From MKUN01 sp964481425 (GTDB taxonomy: Bacteria; Bacteroidota; Bacteroidia; Chitinophagales; Chitinophagaceae), in assembly GCA_964481425.1 (NCBI GenBank), contig CAYZTM010000001.1, positions 1 through 64,000 on the forward strand: 64,000 nucleotides of DNA, read 5' to 3'. The translations under genes were made by a program, and so were the position numbers. The notes beneath the pieces are model-generated. The model was not told where the DNA came from. It saw nothing but the letters and a program-made list of their open reading frames with translations, and did not search any database. Positions 1 to 9,168 of this stretch are shown piece by piece. Numbering within the stretch: the first letter of the stretch is position 1; each line of letters starts with the position of its first letter.

Positions 1-63
1 TATCCCGGCCAGATCAAAGTGACCGTTATACGCGAGCTCCGCGCTGTGAACATAGCAAGATAA
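1..63 (+). CDS. rny: Ribonuclease Y, C-terminal end (partial)
   Basis: The window opens inside a reading frame that gives the last 20 residues, YPGQIKVTVIRELRAVNIAR, before TAA. This matches from memory the conserved C-terminus of RNase Y, a membrane-anchored endoribonuclease with KH and HD domains that starts mRNA decay; family members end in a form of YPG-IKVTVIRE-RAV. Only the tail is visible, so none of the catalytic domains can be checked. A strong intrinsic terminator follows 30 bases later, which supports this being a true gene end. Confidence 0.75.
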   Translation, partial: YPGQIKVTVIRELRAVNIAR

Positions 64-94
64 TAATCACAACAACAAAGACTTAAATATCCGG

Positions 95-127
95 GCTGCA
101 ACACAAACGTGTTGCAGCTTGTTTTTT
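95..127 (+). terminator. Intrinsic terminator after rny
   Basis: A perfect 10-bp stem, GCTGCAACAC (95-104) with GTGTTGCAGC (109-118), closes on an AAAC loop and is followed by a T-rich tract. It separates rny from the NADH dehydrogenase gene. Confidence 0.85.
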
Positions 128-209
128 ATCGACCATCCCCAACTGCAAACTCAAAATATCCATATGGTGGAATAGTTTTTATCACTACCTGGTATGGGCA
201 AATGCACCG

Positions 210-217
210 TAACTTTG
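210..217 (+). promoter_or_regulatory. Putative Bacteroidota -7 element for ndh
   Basis: TAACTTTG fits the TAnnTTTG -7 consensus of the Bacteroidota primary sigma factor and lies 19 bases before the ndh start codon. No convincing TTTG -33 element is visible at the usual spacing, so this rests on the -7 match and position. Confidence 0.4.
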
Positions 218-236
218 ATCAGCAAAACGCAGTATT

Positions 237-1538
237 ATGACTTGTAAAAAGATAGTGATACTGGGCGCAGGTTTCGCAGGCCTGCAAGTGGCGAGAAGAA
301 TAAAAGGTACCGACTGCGAGGTAACATTAATTGACCAATATAACTTTCACCAGTTCCAGCCTCTTTTTTACCAGGTAGCCACGGCAAGGTTAGAGCCAAG
401 CGCCATTTCCTTCCCACTCCGGAAAGTTTTTCAGCGCAAGCGTAATGTGCATGTACGCATCGCTAAGGTAGAGCAGGTGGATACGGACCGGCGACAGGTC
501 ATTACCGACGAGGGCATATTCGACTACGATTACCTTATCATCGCTACGGGCTGCAGTTCCAATTATTTCGGTAATAAAAATATAGAGCAATACGCCTTCC
601 CGATGAAGTCGACAACAGATGCCATTACCCTGCGTAACCGTATCCTGCTCAACTTCGAAGATGCACTAAGGGCTACACCTGAAGAGCTGGCGGGCATTAT
701 GAACATCGTAGTAGTGGGCGGTGGCCCTACAGGTGTGGAGCTGGCCGGGGCACTGGCCGAAATGAAGAAGTACATACTGCCCCGCGACTACCCCGATATG
801 GATTTCTCCAGCCTCAATATTTACCTGGTGGAGGGTGGCGACCATACGCTCGGTGCCATGAGCAAAGCCTCGCAGCAAAAGTCGCAAAAGTACCTGGAGC
901 AGATGGGGGTAAATGTATGGCTGAACACAATGGTGGAGGACTATGACGGGAAAGAGATAAGACTGAAGGATGGCAGGCAGTTACCCACACATACCATGAT
1001 ATGGGCCGCAGGCGTTATGGGTAATGTACCGCCGGGTATACCCAGGGAGCTCATTGTACGGGGCAACCGCATAAAAGTGGACCATTATAATGCAGTAGAG
1101 GGAACCGGTAATGTATTTGCCATAGGCGATGTCAGCTATATGGAAACGCCAAAGTTTCCCAAGGGTCACCCGCAACTGGCCAATGTGGCCATCAACCAGG
1201 CAAAGAACCTGGCTACGAATATAAAGCGCCTCATGAAGCACCAGCCAATGAAGGAATTTAAATATCGTAATCCCGGTACGATGGCCACGATAGGTAAACG
1301 TAAGGCAGTGGTAGACCTGCCCTTTGTCAGTTTCCAGGGTTTCTTTGCCTGGCTGACCTGGATGTTCCTGCACCTGATGCTGATCGTGAGTGTTAAGAAC
1401 AGGCTCATTATCTTCATTAATTGGGCCATCAGCTACTTTACCAATGATACTACCCTGAGGCTGATACTCCTGCCCACCCGCAAACAGGTGGAACTGGCTG
1501 AAGAGCATCATGCTATGCAGAAAGCACCCGAAGCCTGA
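237..1538 (+). CDS. ndh: Type II NADH dehydrogenase (NAD(P)/FAD-dependent oxidoreductase)
   Basis: This 433-residue protein is a two-dinucleotide-binding flavoprotein that passes electrons from NADH to quinone without pumping protons. The N-terminal GAGFAG motif (about residues 11-16) is the FAD Rossmann fingerprint. A second fingerprint, GGGPTGVELAG (about 161-171), binds NADH, and IGDV near residue 297 is the distal FAD-contacting motif. The C-terminal segment (about 370-415) is hydrophobic with aromatic residues, as expected of the quinone-side membrane anchor in NDH-2. Length matches the family. It sits between the rny terminator and an ABC transporter pair 80 bases downstream, probably as its own transcription unit. 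Confidence 0.88.
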   Translation: MTCKKIVILGAGFAGLQVARRIKGTDCEVTLIDQYNFHQFQPLFYQVATARLEPSAISFPLRKVFQRKRNVHVRIAKVEQVDTDRRQVITDEGIFDYDYLIIATGCSSNYFGNKNIEQYAFPMKSTTDAITLRNRILLNFEDALRATPEELAGIMNIVVVGGGPTGVELAGALAEMKKYILPRDYPDMDFSSLNIYLVEGGDHTLGAMSKASQQKSQKYLEQMGVNVWLNTMVEDYDGKEIRLKDGRQLPTHTMIWAAGVMGNVPPGIPRELIVRGNRIKVDHYNAVEGTGNVFAIGDVSYMETPKFPKGHPQLANVAINQAKNLATNIKRLMKHQPMKEFKYRNPGTMATIGKRKAVVDLPFVSFQGFFAWLTWMFLHLMLIVSVKNRLIIFINWAISYFTNDTTLRLILLPTRKQVELAEEHHAMQKAPEA

Positions 1539-1618
1539 AAGTGGTAATTTCAGGGGGATATTAAAATATCTGTAACAAAAACAGTACCTTTTACGATACA
1601 CTGTTTTCAACCTTTCTT

Positions 1619-2479
1619 ATGTTACAGATCAAGAACTTATCCAAAACTTATCCCAACGGGGTGCAGGCACTCCGTGATGTGACACTCGATATCGGCAACG
1701 GCATGTTTGGCTTGCTGGGCCCTAATGGCGCAGGCAAATCAACGCTGATGCGTACCATAGCTACATTGCAGGATGCTGACACAGGGTCCATCATGTTCGG
1801 AGATATTGATGTGATGAAACACAAGCACGAGTTGCGGAAGGTGCTCGGCTACCTGCCGCAGGAGTTTGGGGTATATCCTAAAGTGTCGGCAGAGGAGATG
1901 CTGCATTACATAGCGAGGCTAAAGGGTATAGACAATGCCAAAGAAAGGAAAGAATTGGTAAATGCCTTGCTGAAACAAGTGAACCTGTATAACCACAAAA
2001 GCAAATTCCTCGGCGGTTATTCCGGTGGTATGAAACAGCGCTTTGGTATCGCGCAGGCCCTGATCGGGAATCCTAAATTGATCATAGTGGATGAGCCTAC
2101 AGCTGGTCTTGACCCGGCTGAGCGGTTGCGCTTCAATAACCTCCTCAGCGAGATAGGTGAACACATTGTAGTGATACTCTCTACCCATATAGTAGAGGAT
2201 GTGAGTGAGCTTTGTAATGATATGGCGATCATAGCCAACGGGCAGGTGGTGCAGCGCGGCAATCCTGAGGAACTGGTGGCAGATATGCAGCATAAGATAT
2301 GGAGCAAGCGCATCAAAAAGGCAGAAGTTGCTGCCTACCAGGAACAATACAAAGTGATACTCTCCAAGCTATCCGGGGGGGATGTGATGATACACGTATT
2401 CAGCGAGCAGAACCCGGGTGATGGCTTTGCGATGGAACGTGCCGGGCTTGAAGACATCTATTTCTCCAATATTGGTTAA
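1619..2479 (+). CDS. ABC transporter ATP-binding protein, partner of the permease/peptidase fusion
   Basis: This 286-residue protein is a single nucleotide-binding domain. It has Walker A GPNGAGKST (about 34-42), signature YSGGMKQR (about 134-141), Walker B LIIVDEPTAGLDP and the H-loop STHIVED, all intact. The last 70 residues after the core are a variable extension. It lies 21 bases before the ABC-2 permease/M1 peptidase gene, so the two almost certainly form one transporter. TACCTTTT at 1585-1592 is a weak -7-like sequence upstream. The substrate cannot be told from sequence; permeases of this fused type in Bacteroidota are poorly characterised. Confidence 0.88.
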   Translation: MLQIKNLSKTYPNGVQALRDVTLDIGNGMFGLLGPNGAGKSTLMRTIATLQDADTGSIMFGDIDVMKHKHELRKVLGYLPQEFGVYPKVSAEEMLHYIARLKGIDNAKERKELVNALLKQVNLYNHKSKFLGGYSGGMKQRFGIAQALIGNPKLIIVDEPTAGLDPAERLRFNNLLSEIGEHIVVILSTHIVEDVSELCNDMAIIANGQVVQRGNPEELVADMQHKIWSKRIKKAEVAAYQEQYKVILSKLSGGDVMIHVFSEQNPGDGFAMERAGLEDIYFSNIG

Positions 2480-2500
2480 ACCCTAAGATCACATACAGCT

Positions 2501-5500
2501 ATGTTTGGAAACATTTTTAAGTTTGAGCTCAGGCGCTGGACGCGCTCTGTTGCCAGCTATATTTATATACTGGTGCTTTTCCTTGTGGCCTTTTTGGTTG
2601 GCTTGCTCATTGGCGGCACATGGCCCGGGGTGAATGTTAACTTTGGTGGCGAGAAAATATATGCCAATTCCCCGGTCATTATAGATGCTATGTTTGCCGG
2701 TATCAATAACTATATCGGGCTTATTATCATAGTGGCGGTCATTGGTAATTCGGTATTGAAAGATTTCACGGCCAATACTTCATCACTCATTTTTACCACA
2801 CCGGTATCCAAGTTCAATTATTTGTTCGGGCGTTTCTCCGCTTCTTTATTTGTTGCGCTCATTATGCTGATGGCCACCGGCCTGGGCCTGATGGCGGCTT
2901 TCAGCTCGCCATGGGTGAATGCGGACAGGATGGGGGCCTTTCACTTATCTTATTATGTGGCTACCTATTGGCAAACGGTAATACCCAATGCCATACTTGA
3001 TGGGGCCATATTCTTCGCGGTAAGCCTTATAGCCCGGGATATATTTGTTATCTGGCTGTCGCTTATTGTTTTCTTTATAGCTATTGGTGTATCCAACTCT
3101 TATTTTTCCACGCTGGAACATCAAACCTTATCGGCTCTCATAGATCCACTCGGTGCCCATGCCAAGCGGGCAGTAGTAAAATACTGGAGCACTTACCAGA
3201 AAAATAATTATCCCTATCCCATGTCGGGGCTCTTCCTGGCGAACAGGTTGCTGTGGCTGGGGATATCTTTTGTGATATTGGGTATTGGCTATGCCTTCTT
3301 CTCCTTCTCCGCCACACCAAGGCGCCTGTTTGGGAACAAAGTAAAATTCAGGGAGAAAGCCAGTGTCGTTTTCAAACGTTCCGATCTTAATCTCAGCGCC
3401 TTACCAAAAGTGCGTATCAAGTTCGGTAATGCTATTTACCTGAAGAACCTTTGGGGGCTATCTGTCAATGAATGCCGTGGCCTGTTGCGCAATACCTATT
3501 TCAGGATCATATTGCTGTTTGGGATGCTGCTTCTGTTTCTTGTGTCTATACAGTTGGGTAAGATATACGATACGGCCACGTACCCTGTAACCTATGTGGT
3601 GGCTGAGTTCTTTGAAGGGACATTTCATATCATTATCGTGGTCATCACCATTATGTTCTCAGGCGAGCTGGTATGGAAGGCCCGGGACTTCAGGATGAGC
3701 AATATCCTCGATGCCCTGCCTGTACCCAATTGGGTGTTTTACTGGAGCAAGATAGTTGGCCTTATGTTCATGCAGTTTTTGCTGCTGCTGCTGATCATGG
3801 TTTGCGGTGTTATTGTACAGACCTTCATGGGCTACATGCATTATGAACCGGGTGTCTACATCGGTTATCTCTTTGGCTTCAAACTACTCGATCTCTGGTA
3901 CCTGGCCATATTAGCTGTACTCGTGCAGACCCTGGTAGGCAATAAATATGTGGGCTATTTTATACTCGCCATCTTCTACCTGTGGAACAGCACATTTGCA
4001 CAACTGGTACTGAAGCATAACTACTTTGTCTTCATGTCGGACCCCGGTGTGGAGTATTCAGATATGAATGGCTTTGGCCATGCGCTTTATCCATACTTGG
4101 TATTCAAGCTGTACTGGGGGGCACTGGCTATCTGTTTTGCTGCATTATCGAGCCTGCTCTGGGCACGCGGCAGCGAAACGGGCCTCAAACGCAGGTGGCG
4201 CAATGCTATGCTGCGTGATGCCCGCAGGGGCTGGGCTGTTATTGTAATAGGGCTTGTGGTGTTCATTTGCTGCGGGGCCTTTATCTATTATAATACCAAT
4301 GTGGAAAATAAGTTCCTTACCGATTTTCAGCAGGAAGAGCTACAGGCAAAGTATGAGCAGAAGTATAAAAAGTATGAGCGGATACCCCAGCCTAAGATCG
4401 CGGATGTGAAACTGGATGTGGACATATACCCGAAAGAACGTAACCTGCATGCAAGCGGCACCTTTATACTAAAGAATAAATCATCGCAGCCTATAGATTC
4501 AGTACACCTGCTGATCAATAGCGATGCAAAACTTAGCAAGGTGAATTTCAGCACAGGTATAAGCCATACCTATTATGATTCGGTCATAGGTTACAGGATA
4601 TATACCCTGGCAAGGCCATTGCAACCGGGCGATTCGCTTTCCTTGTCGTTCGTAAGTGATATCATTACCAAAGGGTTTACGGAGAATTTCTCAGGTCTGG
4701 GTACCCCATTGTACAACGGTACTTTTATGAATAATACGGCCTTCCTGCCCGCTATCGGCTATAACCGCGGGCTGGAACTGAGTGATAACAACAAGCGCAA
4801 AAAGCATGGACTGGGCTACAGGCGTACCGAGAACCCCATTAACGATACGGCAGCATGGTATGTGAACGAGCTGAGCAGCGATGCCGATTTTATCAATTTT
4901 GAAGCTACGGTGAGTACATCCCCGGACCAGATAGCAGTAGCCCCGGGTTACCTGCAACGTGAATGGACAGAGCATGGCAGACGTTATTTTCAATATAAGA
5001 TGGATAGCCCCATCCTGAACTTCTACTCCTTCCTCTCTGCAAGATACCAGGTGAAAAAGGAAAAGTGGCATGACGTGAACCTGGAGATATACTACCAGAA
5101 GGGGCATGAATATAACCTGGACCGTATGTTCACAGGTATGAAGAAAGCGCTGGATTACTACACGGCTAATTTTTCTCCTTACCAGCACAGGCAGTTGCGC
5201 ATATTGGAGTTCCCACGTTATGCAACTTTTGCCCAGTCGTTCCCCAATACCATTCCTTTCTCCGAGGGCATAGGCTTTATAGCTGATGTGGATGACAGCA
5301 GTAAGGAAGATATCAATTACCCACTTTACATTACGGCGCATGAGGTGGCACACCAATGGTTTGCCCACCAGGTGATCGGCGCCGATGTAGAGGGCTCTGT
5401 GGTGCTGGTAGAAACGCTGGCGCAATATGGCGCCATAATGGTGATGCAGAAAGACTACCCGGTAGAGAAGCTTAGGAAATTCATCCATTATGAAATGGAT

Positions 5501-6109
5501 AAGTACCTGGCTGCACGGTCCAATGAAGGCGAAAAAGAAAAGCCGCTTGCCTATATAGATGCAGCTCAAGGCTATATCCGGTATGAGAAAGGAGGTATAG
5601 AGATGTACGCTCTCAGCCATTACCTTGGTGAGGATAGCCTGAACAAAGCACTCAGCCGCTTTATTCACCAATATGCATTCCAGGGCCCTCCATATCCTAC
5701 CACGCTCGACCTGATCCGCTATATCCGGCAGGTGACACCCGATTCTATGCAGTATTTTGTTACCGATGTTTTTGACAATATCACATTATACAAGAACAAG
5801 GTGGAGGATGCCAAAGTGGTCAAAACAAGCGATGGTAAATACACAGTCAACTTTAGTGTTTCGTCTCAAAAATTGTATTCGGACAGTACCGGGCTGGAAA
5901 AGCCGGTAGCCTCGAACGATTATATAGAGGTGGGTATCTTCAATAAGAAGCGCAGGATGATACAACTGGAACGGTTTAAACTTGCCGGTGGTACCCACAA
6001 GCTTAGCATGACTGTGGATGAAGTGCCGGAAAAGGTAGTAGTGGACCCTAACGAGCTGCTGATAGACAAAGACCTGAGTGATAATGAAATGCGGCTGGAT
6101 ACAAAATAA
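2501..6109 (+). CDS. ABC-2 permease fused to an M1-family aminopeptidase
   Basis: This 1202-residue protein has two parts. Residues 1 to about 600 hold two ABC-2-type membrane halves, each with about six hydrophobic helices (roughly 15-280 and 330-600), separated by a soluble linker. Residues about 640-1190 form an M1 metallopeptidase domain with the zinc motif HEVAH (947-951), followed by QWFAHQ and the third ligand Glu at 971. That is a 19-residue gap rather than the 18 of classic aminopeptidases. The upstream ATPase is its partner. The peptidase domain follows the last helix and would face one side of the inner membrane. The fusion is known across Bacteroidota as an annotation class; substrate and function are unknown. 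Confidence 0.87.
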   Translation: MFGNIFKFELRRWTRSVASYIYILVLFLVAFLVGLLIGGTWPGVNVNFGGEKIYANSPVIIDAMFAGINNYIGLIIIVAVIGNSVLKDFTANTSSLIFTTPVSKFNYLFGRFSASLFVALIMLMATGLGLMAAFSSPWVNADRMGAFHLSYYVATYWQTVIPNAILDGAIFFAVSLIARDIFVIWLSLIVFFIAIGVSNSYFSTLEHQTLSALIDPLGAHAKRAVVKYWSTYQKNNYPYPMSGLFLANRLLWLGISFVILGIGYAFFSFSATPRRLFGNKVKFREKASVVFKRSDLNLSALPKVRIKFGNAIYLKNLWGLSVNECRGLLRNTYFRIILLFGMLLLFLVSIQLGKIYDTATYPVTYVVAEFFEGTFHIIIVVITIMFSGELVWKARDFRMSNILDALPVPNWVFYWSKIVGLMFMQFLLLLLIMVCGVIVQTFMGYMHYEPGVYIGYLFGFKLLDLWYLAILAVLVQTLVGNKYVGYFILAIFYLWNSTFAQLVLKHNYFVFMSDPGVEYSDMNGFGHALYPYLVFKLYWGALAICFAALSSLLWARGSETGLKRRWRNAMLRDARRGWAVIVIGLVVFICCGAFIYYNTNVENKFLTDFQQEELQAKYEQKYKKYERIPQPKIADVKLDVDIYPKERNLHASGTFILKNKSSQPIDSVHLLINSDAKLSKVNFSTGISHTYYDSVIGYRIYTLARPLQPGDSLSLSFVSDIITKGFTENFSGLGTPLYNGTFMNNTAFLPAIGYNRGLELSDNNKRKKHGLGYRRTENPINDTAAWYVNELSSDADFINFEATVSTSPDQIAVAPGYLQREWTEHGRRYFQYKMDSPILNFYSFLSARYQVKKEKWHDVNLEIYYQKGHEYNLDRMFTGMKKALDYYTANFSPYQHRQLRILEFPRYATFAQSFPNTIPFSEGIGFIADVDDSSKEDINYPLYITAHEVAHQWFAHQVIGADVEGSVVLVETLAQYGAIMVMQKDYPVEKLRKFIHYEMDKYLAARSNEGEKEKPLAYIDAAQGYIRYEKGGIEMYALSHYLGEDSLNKALSRFIHQYAFQGPPYPTTLDLIRYIRQVTPDSMQYFVTDVFDNITLYKNKVEDAKVVKTSDGKYTVNFSVSSQKLYSDSTGLEKPVASNDYIEVGIFNKKRRMIQLERFKLAGGTHKLSMTVDEVPEKVVVDPNELLIDKDLSDNEMRLDTK

Positions 6110-6133
6110 GGCCTGTGCCTTGTGTACCCAGGA

Positions 6134-6838
6134 CTAAACAAGATGCTTCACCAGTACCCTCTTGGCTACGGGCAGCAGGGTCTCATCCAGTGGTAGCTGC
6201 ATGGGGTGCTCTATACTATACACCGCCGGGTTGGGCAGTGTTTTTATTGTGCGGATGATGTCGCGTTTTATCTGCTCGTAGGTATTGGTAATGTTGCCGG
6301 GCCAGGTATCCAGGTAGCTGAGCTTTATGCCCCTGTAGCGTGCATTTTTATGTTCGAGGAGGGTGGTGGTATAAGCATAGGCGCGTACCTCCGCAATATT
6401 ACCATAACGCAGCAGCATATAGCCTTCATCCTTGTATAGGGGTATGATGCCTACAGGTTCTATGCGTAAATGCTGCTCGATCAATTCGTATATCTCTGCA
6501 CCGTTCTCAATAGTGTTCTTCATCTGGCCTTCGGCGAAGCCGGTTATCTGTTCCAGTTCCTGCATGAGGCTGTCATCGCCAAGTATCTTTTCGTAGGTCA
6601 GTTCCAGTTTTTGCAGGTCCATGCCGTTCAGCCGTTTAGGGAATTGATCCTGCAGAAATTGCTTATTGTCCCGGAAGGAAATGATATTGTTGTAATGGAA
6701 TACTATGTCGGACAAAGGGGGGTATAACCGCGTTTCGCTAAAGAGTTTATTTACTTCCTGCAGGTAAGCCAGGAGCTTATATTTCTGCAGCTCAAAATCT
6801 ATGTACCCCTCCATGAACCATGTTTCGCTAAGCGTCAT
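6134..6838 (-). CDS. Conserved hypothetical protein, 234 aa
   Basis: I do not recognise a characterised family. The protein is soluble, lacks a signal peptide and has no membrane helices. The first half is rich in predicted helix (about residues 12-125). The second half (about 125-234) alternates strand-like segments such as VGIIPLY and GYMLLRYG with YAYTTTLLEH. It is convergent with the permease/peptidase gene, 24 bases between the two ends. Codon use and composition match neighbours, so the gene looks real. Upstream, TAACTTTT on the minus strand near 6860-6867 may be a weak -7 element. Confidence 0.65.
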   Translation of the reverse strand: MTLSETWFMEGYIDFELQKYKLLAYLQEVNKLFSETRLYPPLSDIVFHYNNIISFRDNKQFLQDQFPKRLNGMDLQKLELTYEKILGDDSLMQELEQITGFAEGQMKNTIENGAEIYELIEQHLRIEPVGIIPLYKDEGYMLLRYGNIAEVRAYAYTTTLLEHKNARYRGIKLSYLDTWPGNITNTYEQIKRDIIRTIKTLPNPAVYSIEHPMQLPLDETLLPVAKRVLVKHLV

Positions 6839-6910
6839 AATACAGCCGATTTTCCTGTAAAAGTTACAAAAAAATACGCTTAGGTTATGTTAATAAGAGT
6901 GGGAGAGAAT

Positions 6911-7168
6911 CTATTGCTCCCGTACACATTCCATCTGGTAAGAGGTGTAGAGGGTGGTCTGTTCGCCCTGGTGCTCGGCCTTGAGGTCCACGATGTCCTG
7001 TATGGTCTTATCACAATATTCGGTGGTTTGTATTTCGTCGTGTGCAGGTATGCTGTCTTGCACACGGTAAGAATATTTCTGCGTGCAGGTGTAGCAAAAC
7101 TTTGCTTCAGGCTTATTGCAGGAAGCCAATATACCGGCGGCGAGGAGCAGGAGTGCGGTCTTTCTCAT
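6911..7168 (-). CDS. Small lipoprotein with CxxC motif
   Basis: This 85-residue protein starts at the ATG at 7168, where a clean lipoprotein signal begins: MRKTALLLLAAGILASC, with the lipobox cysteine at residue 17. A longer in-frame start upstream would place arginine-rich, unsignal-like sequence first and would run into the divergent gluQ region. The mature part carries Cys25 and Cys28 (FCYTC) plus Cys52 and Cys81, so disulfides or metal binding are possible. Function is unknown. It is divergent from gluQ with 69 bases between start codons. Confidence 0.7.
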   Translation of the reverse strand: MRKTALLLLAAGILASCNKPEAKFCYTCTQKYSYRVQDSIPAHDEIQTTEYCDKTIQDIVDLKAEHQGEQTTLYTSYQMECVREQ

Positions 7169-7237
7169 AACAGGCAATGAATATAGCGAATATAGTGCCT
7201 TTGTCAAAATTTTAGTAATTATGGAGCTTATTCTGTT

Positions 7238-8065
7238 ATGAACGGGACCACCTTCAATAAGACGAGGATAGCGCCTACGCCCAGCGGTTACCTGCACCTG
7301 GGTAACCTGTACTCATTTTTGCTGACGGCAGAACTGGCCCGTAGCCATGGTGCAAAAATATTGCTGCGCATAGACGATATGGACCGTGAAAGGGCGGACC
7401 GAAAGTACATACATGACATCTTTGATACGCTAAACTTTATGGGTATAAACCTGGATGAAGGCCCGAGGAGCGTGGAGGAATTTGAGCGCGAATATTCTCA
7501 GATCCATCGTATTGGGCAATATCGTGAGGCCCTGGAACAACTGGTAGCAGGGGGGCATGTATTCGCTTGCGAATGTAGCCGTAGCCAGGTAGCCGCAGCC
7601 AGTGCTGATGGCAGCTATCCCGGCACCTGCCGGCATAAACATATCCCGCTGGATGCGGACAATGTCTGCTGGCGCCTGGTGACTGGCGATAGCGATGTTA
7701 GGGTAAACACGCTGAATGATGGGCAAGTACCAGCAAAGCTGCCGGCCGAAATGCGTGACTTTATAATACGTAAAAAGGACGGTTTCCCGGCATACCAGTT
7801 GAGCTCTGTTATTGATGACCTGTATTATGGCATAGACCTGGTTGTACGCGGCGAGGACCTTTGGGCCTCTACACTGGCGCAACTGTACCTTTCAGCTTTA
7901 CTGCCGGGGAATAATTTTAAGGATGTGGTATTCCACCACCATCACCTGCTAACTGATGCAAAAGGTGAAAAGCTATCCAAGGCCGCAGGGACGGTTTCCA
8001 TACAAGAGTTGGGGGATGAGGGGAAGAGCAGGGAGGAGATATTGGCGATGGTGGGGATTAAATAA
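7238..8065 (+). CDS. gluQ: Glutamyl-Q tRNA(Asp) synthetase
   Basis: This 275-residue class I synthetase paralogue resembles the catalytic half of GluRS and lacks its anticodon-binding domain. The HIGH-type motif is HLGN (20-23), within PTPSGYLHLGN, and the KMSKS-type motif is KLSKA (245-249). The zinc ligands diagnostic for GluQ-RS are present: Cys111, Cys113, Tyr127 and Cys131. The enzyme attaches glutamate to the queuosine base of tRNA-Asp, not to a 3' end. The epoxyqueuosine reductase gene queG lies about 35 kb away in the same window, consistent with the organism making or salvaging queuosine. Confidence 0.85.
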   Translation: MNGTTFNKTRIAPTPSGYLHLGNLYSFLLTAELARSHGAKILLRIDDMDRERADRKYIHDIFDTLNFMGINLDEGPRSVEEFEREYSQIHRIGQYREALEQLVAGGHVFACECSRSQVAAASADGSYPGTCRHKHIPLDADNVCWRLVTGDSDVRVNTLNDGQVPAKLPAEMRDFIIRKKDGFPAYQLSSVIDDLYYGIDLVVRGEDLWASTLAQLYLSALLPGNNFKDVVFHHHHLLTDAKGEKLSKAAGTVSIQELGDEGKSREEILAMVGIK

Positions 8066-8288
8066 AGAAGCGGAATCCTAACTGATTATTTAACCAGCTA
8101 TTTTTCAGCACGCAGGACACATTTTGCTTGTCAGGACTTATTTGCATCGAAGGTATTATCCCTCTTTTGTACACACTTTCGTCACTATAATATCGGGAAT
8201 GCTTGATCCGGGAACAGGCGCTGTAAAACGTGTTTTGTAATATTATGTTTGGCTGGTTTTATGGAAGAGGTGGAAATAACTTGGATCG
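8066..8288. other. AT-rich spacer without a recognisable gene
   Basis: The 223 bases between gluQ and the end of the frameshifted minus-strand gene contain no supported reading frame, no clear terminator for gluQ and no repeat that I could see. Base composition shifts toward A+T here, as in the adjoining degraded patch. Confidence 0.5.
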
Positions 8289-8959
8289 TTACGTCAGTTT
8301 ATTCCTAAGAGCATTTATTTTATTTAAAATTTTATTTTGAACATCCCAACTGGTAAGGTGATCCTTTATAATATCTCTGTGACAAAAAACATCAAAGTCA
8401 AAGTAATCAATCATGTATGCAGAATCGTCAAAATTGTATATTACAGATGCCTCATTGTGGGCTTTTTTATATAGAACAATAGCATCGGAATAATCTTTTT
8501 GGGCTTCTTTGAGTTCAGCAAGTGCTAAGCATACTCAACGTTGTTATCGTAATTGTCCAGGCATTCTTTTGCTTTTGTTTTCGCATTTAGAAGATCGTGC
8601 TTGTCGGTATATAACCATACTAGTAGTGTTTTTATGGCCTGACTGCAAATAATTGTTTTACCGTCCATATTAATCAATAGTTGGAAAGTGCTATCTTCTA
8701 CCCATCCAAAATATGCCAATTCGAGATAAGAAAATATAACCAAATATCTTGCGTCTAAAGATTCGTGAAATGCCTTTTTAGCCCAAATATGAGCTTCAGA
8801 TTGGTTCTCCCACAAATCAACATTAGCAATTATCCAGCTAATGTATAGCGGATCTTGTTTATTAGTTAAAAAATAGTCGCCGAACTTGCGGTGTTGTTCG
8901 TTTCGGCGAGTAACATCTTTTTCAAAGAATATCTCCAAGAAATTATTTTTCCCGATCAT
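8289..8959 (-). pseudogene. Frameshifted TPR-like helical protein, AT-rich
   Basis: The first frame runs 144 residues from the ATG at 8959 to a TAG at 8525-8527, ending LDNYDNNVEYA. Reading continues in the next frame from 8525 as ALAELKEAQKDYSDAIVLYK and ends at TAA 8289-8291, adding about 79 residues. Restoring one T where the coding strand now reads GCTTAGC (8524-8530) gives VEYALALAELKEAQ, a smooth helix typical of a tetratricopeptide repeat. A one-base loss from a short T run is therefore the simplest explanation, either real decay or a sequencing error. The whole unit would be about 224 residues, with helical pairs and no signal peptide. It is visibly richer in A+T than its neighbours, suggesting transfer. 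Function is unknown; coupling to an upstream ORF tail leaves an immunity-type role possible. Confidence 0.6.
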
Positions 8960-9051
8960 TTCATAAATTGACTTAAGGCAATACTAATGTAATTCTTGAT
9001 TGCTTGTATCGCAGGATCATAAATCACTATTGGCACCCCAGAGGGCCTCAG
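8956..9051 (-). pseudogene. C-terminal tail of an ORF coupled to the frameshifted gene
   Basis: A short frame opens after an in-frame TAA (9052-9054). It reads LRPSGVPIVIYDPAIQAIKN and ends SQFMK at TGA 8956-8958. The stop overlaps the ATG of the next gene in an ATGA junction, the usual sign of translational coupling. There is no good start; a GTG inside would give only about 23 residues. The simplest reading is the surviving 3' end of a truncated gene that once formed a two-gene unit with the TPR-like protein. Too short to assign to a family. Confidence 0.3.
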
Positions 9052-9123
9052 TTAGTAATTTTTGATTTCACCGGAATACTCACCTGAAATTTGAACATCA
9101 ATGAATGATTAGGTAATGGCTTG

Positions 9124-9168
9124 AAAAAGATAAAAGCCTTTAAATCATACGATTTGAAGGCTTTTATC
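9124..9168 (-). terminator. Terminator downstream of tRNA-Ser
   Basis: A 12-bp stem, GATAAAAGCCTT (9129-9140) with AAGGCTTTTATC (9157-9168), is extended inward by a further five pairs after one mismatch. On the minus strand it is followed by a T-rich run (rc of 9124-9128). It lies just 3' of the tRNA gene. Confidence 0.8.

Noticed and set aside
1534..1554. CCTGAAA/TTTCAGG hairpin after ndh as a terminator
   Set aside because: The 7-bp stem has no T tract after it. It may be an mRNA stability element or chance.
4691..5671. A 326-codon open frame on the minus strand
   Set aside because: It lies entirely inside the M1 peptidase region on the other strand, and its sequence shows no family motifs. 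It is a shadow of the real gene.
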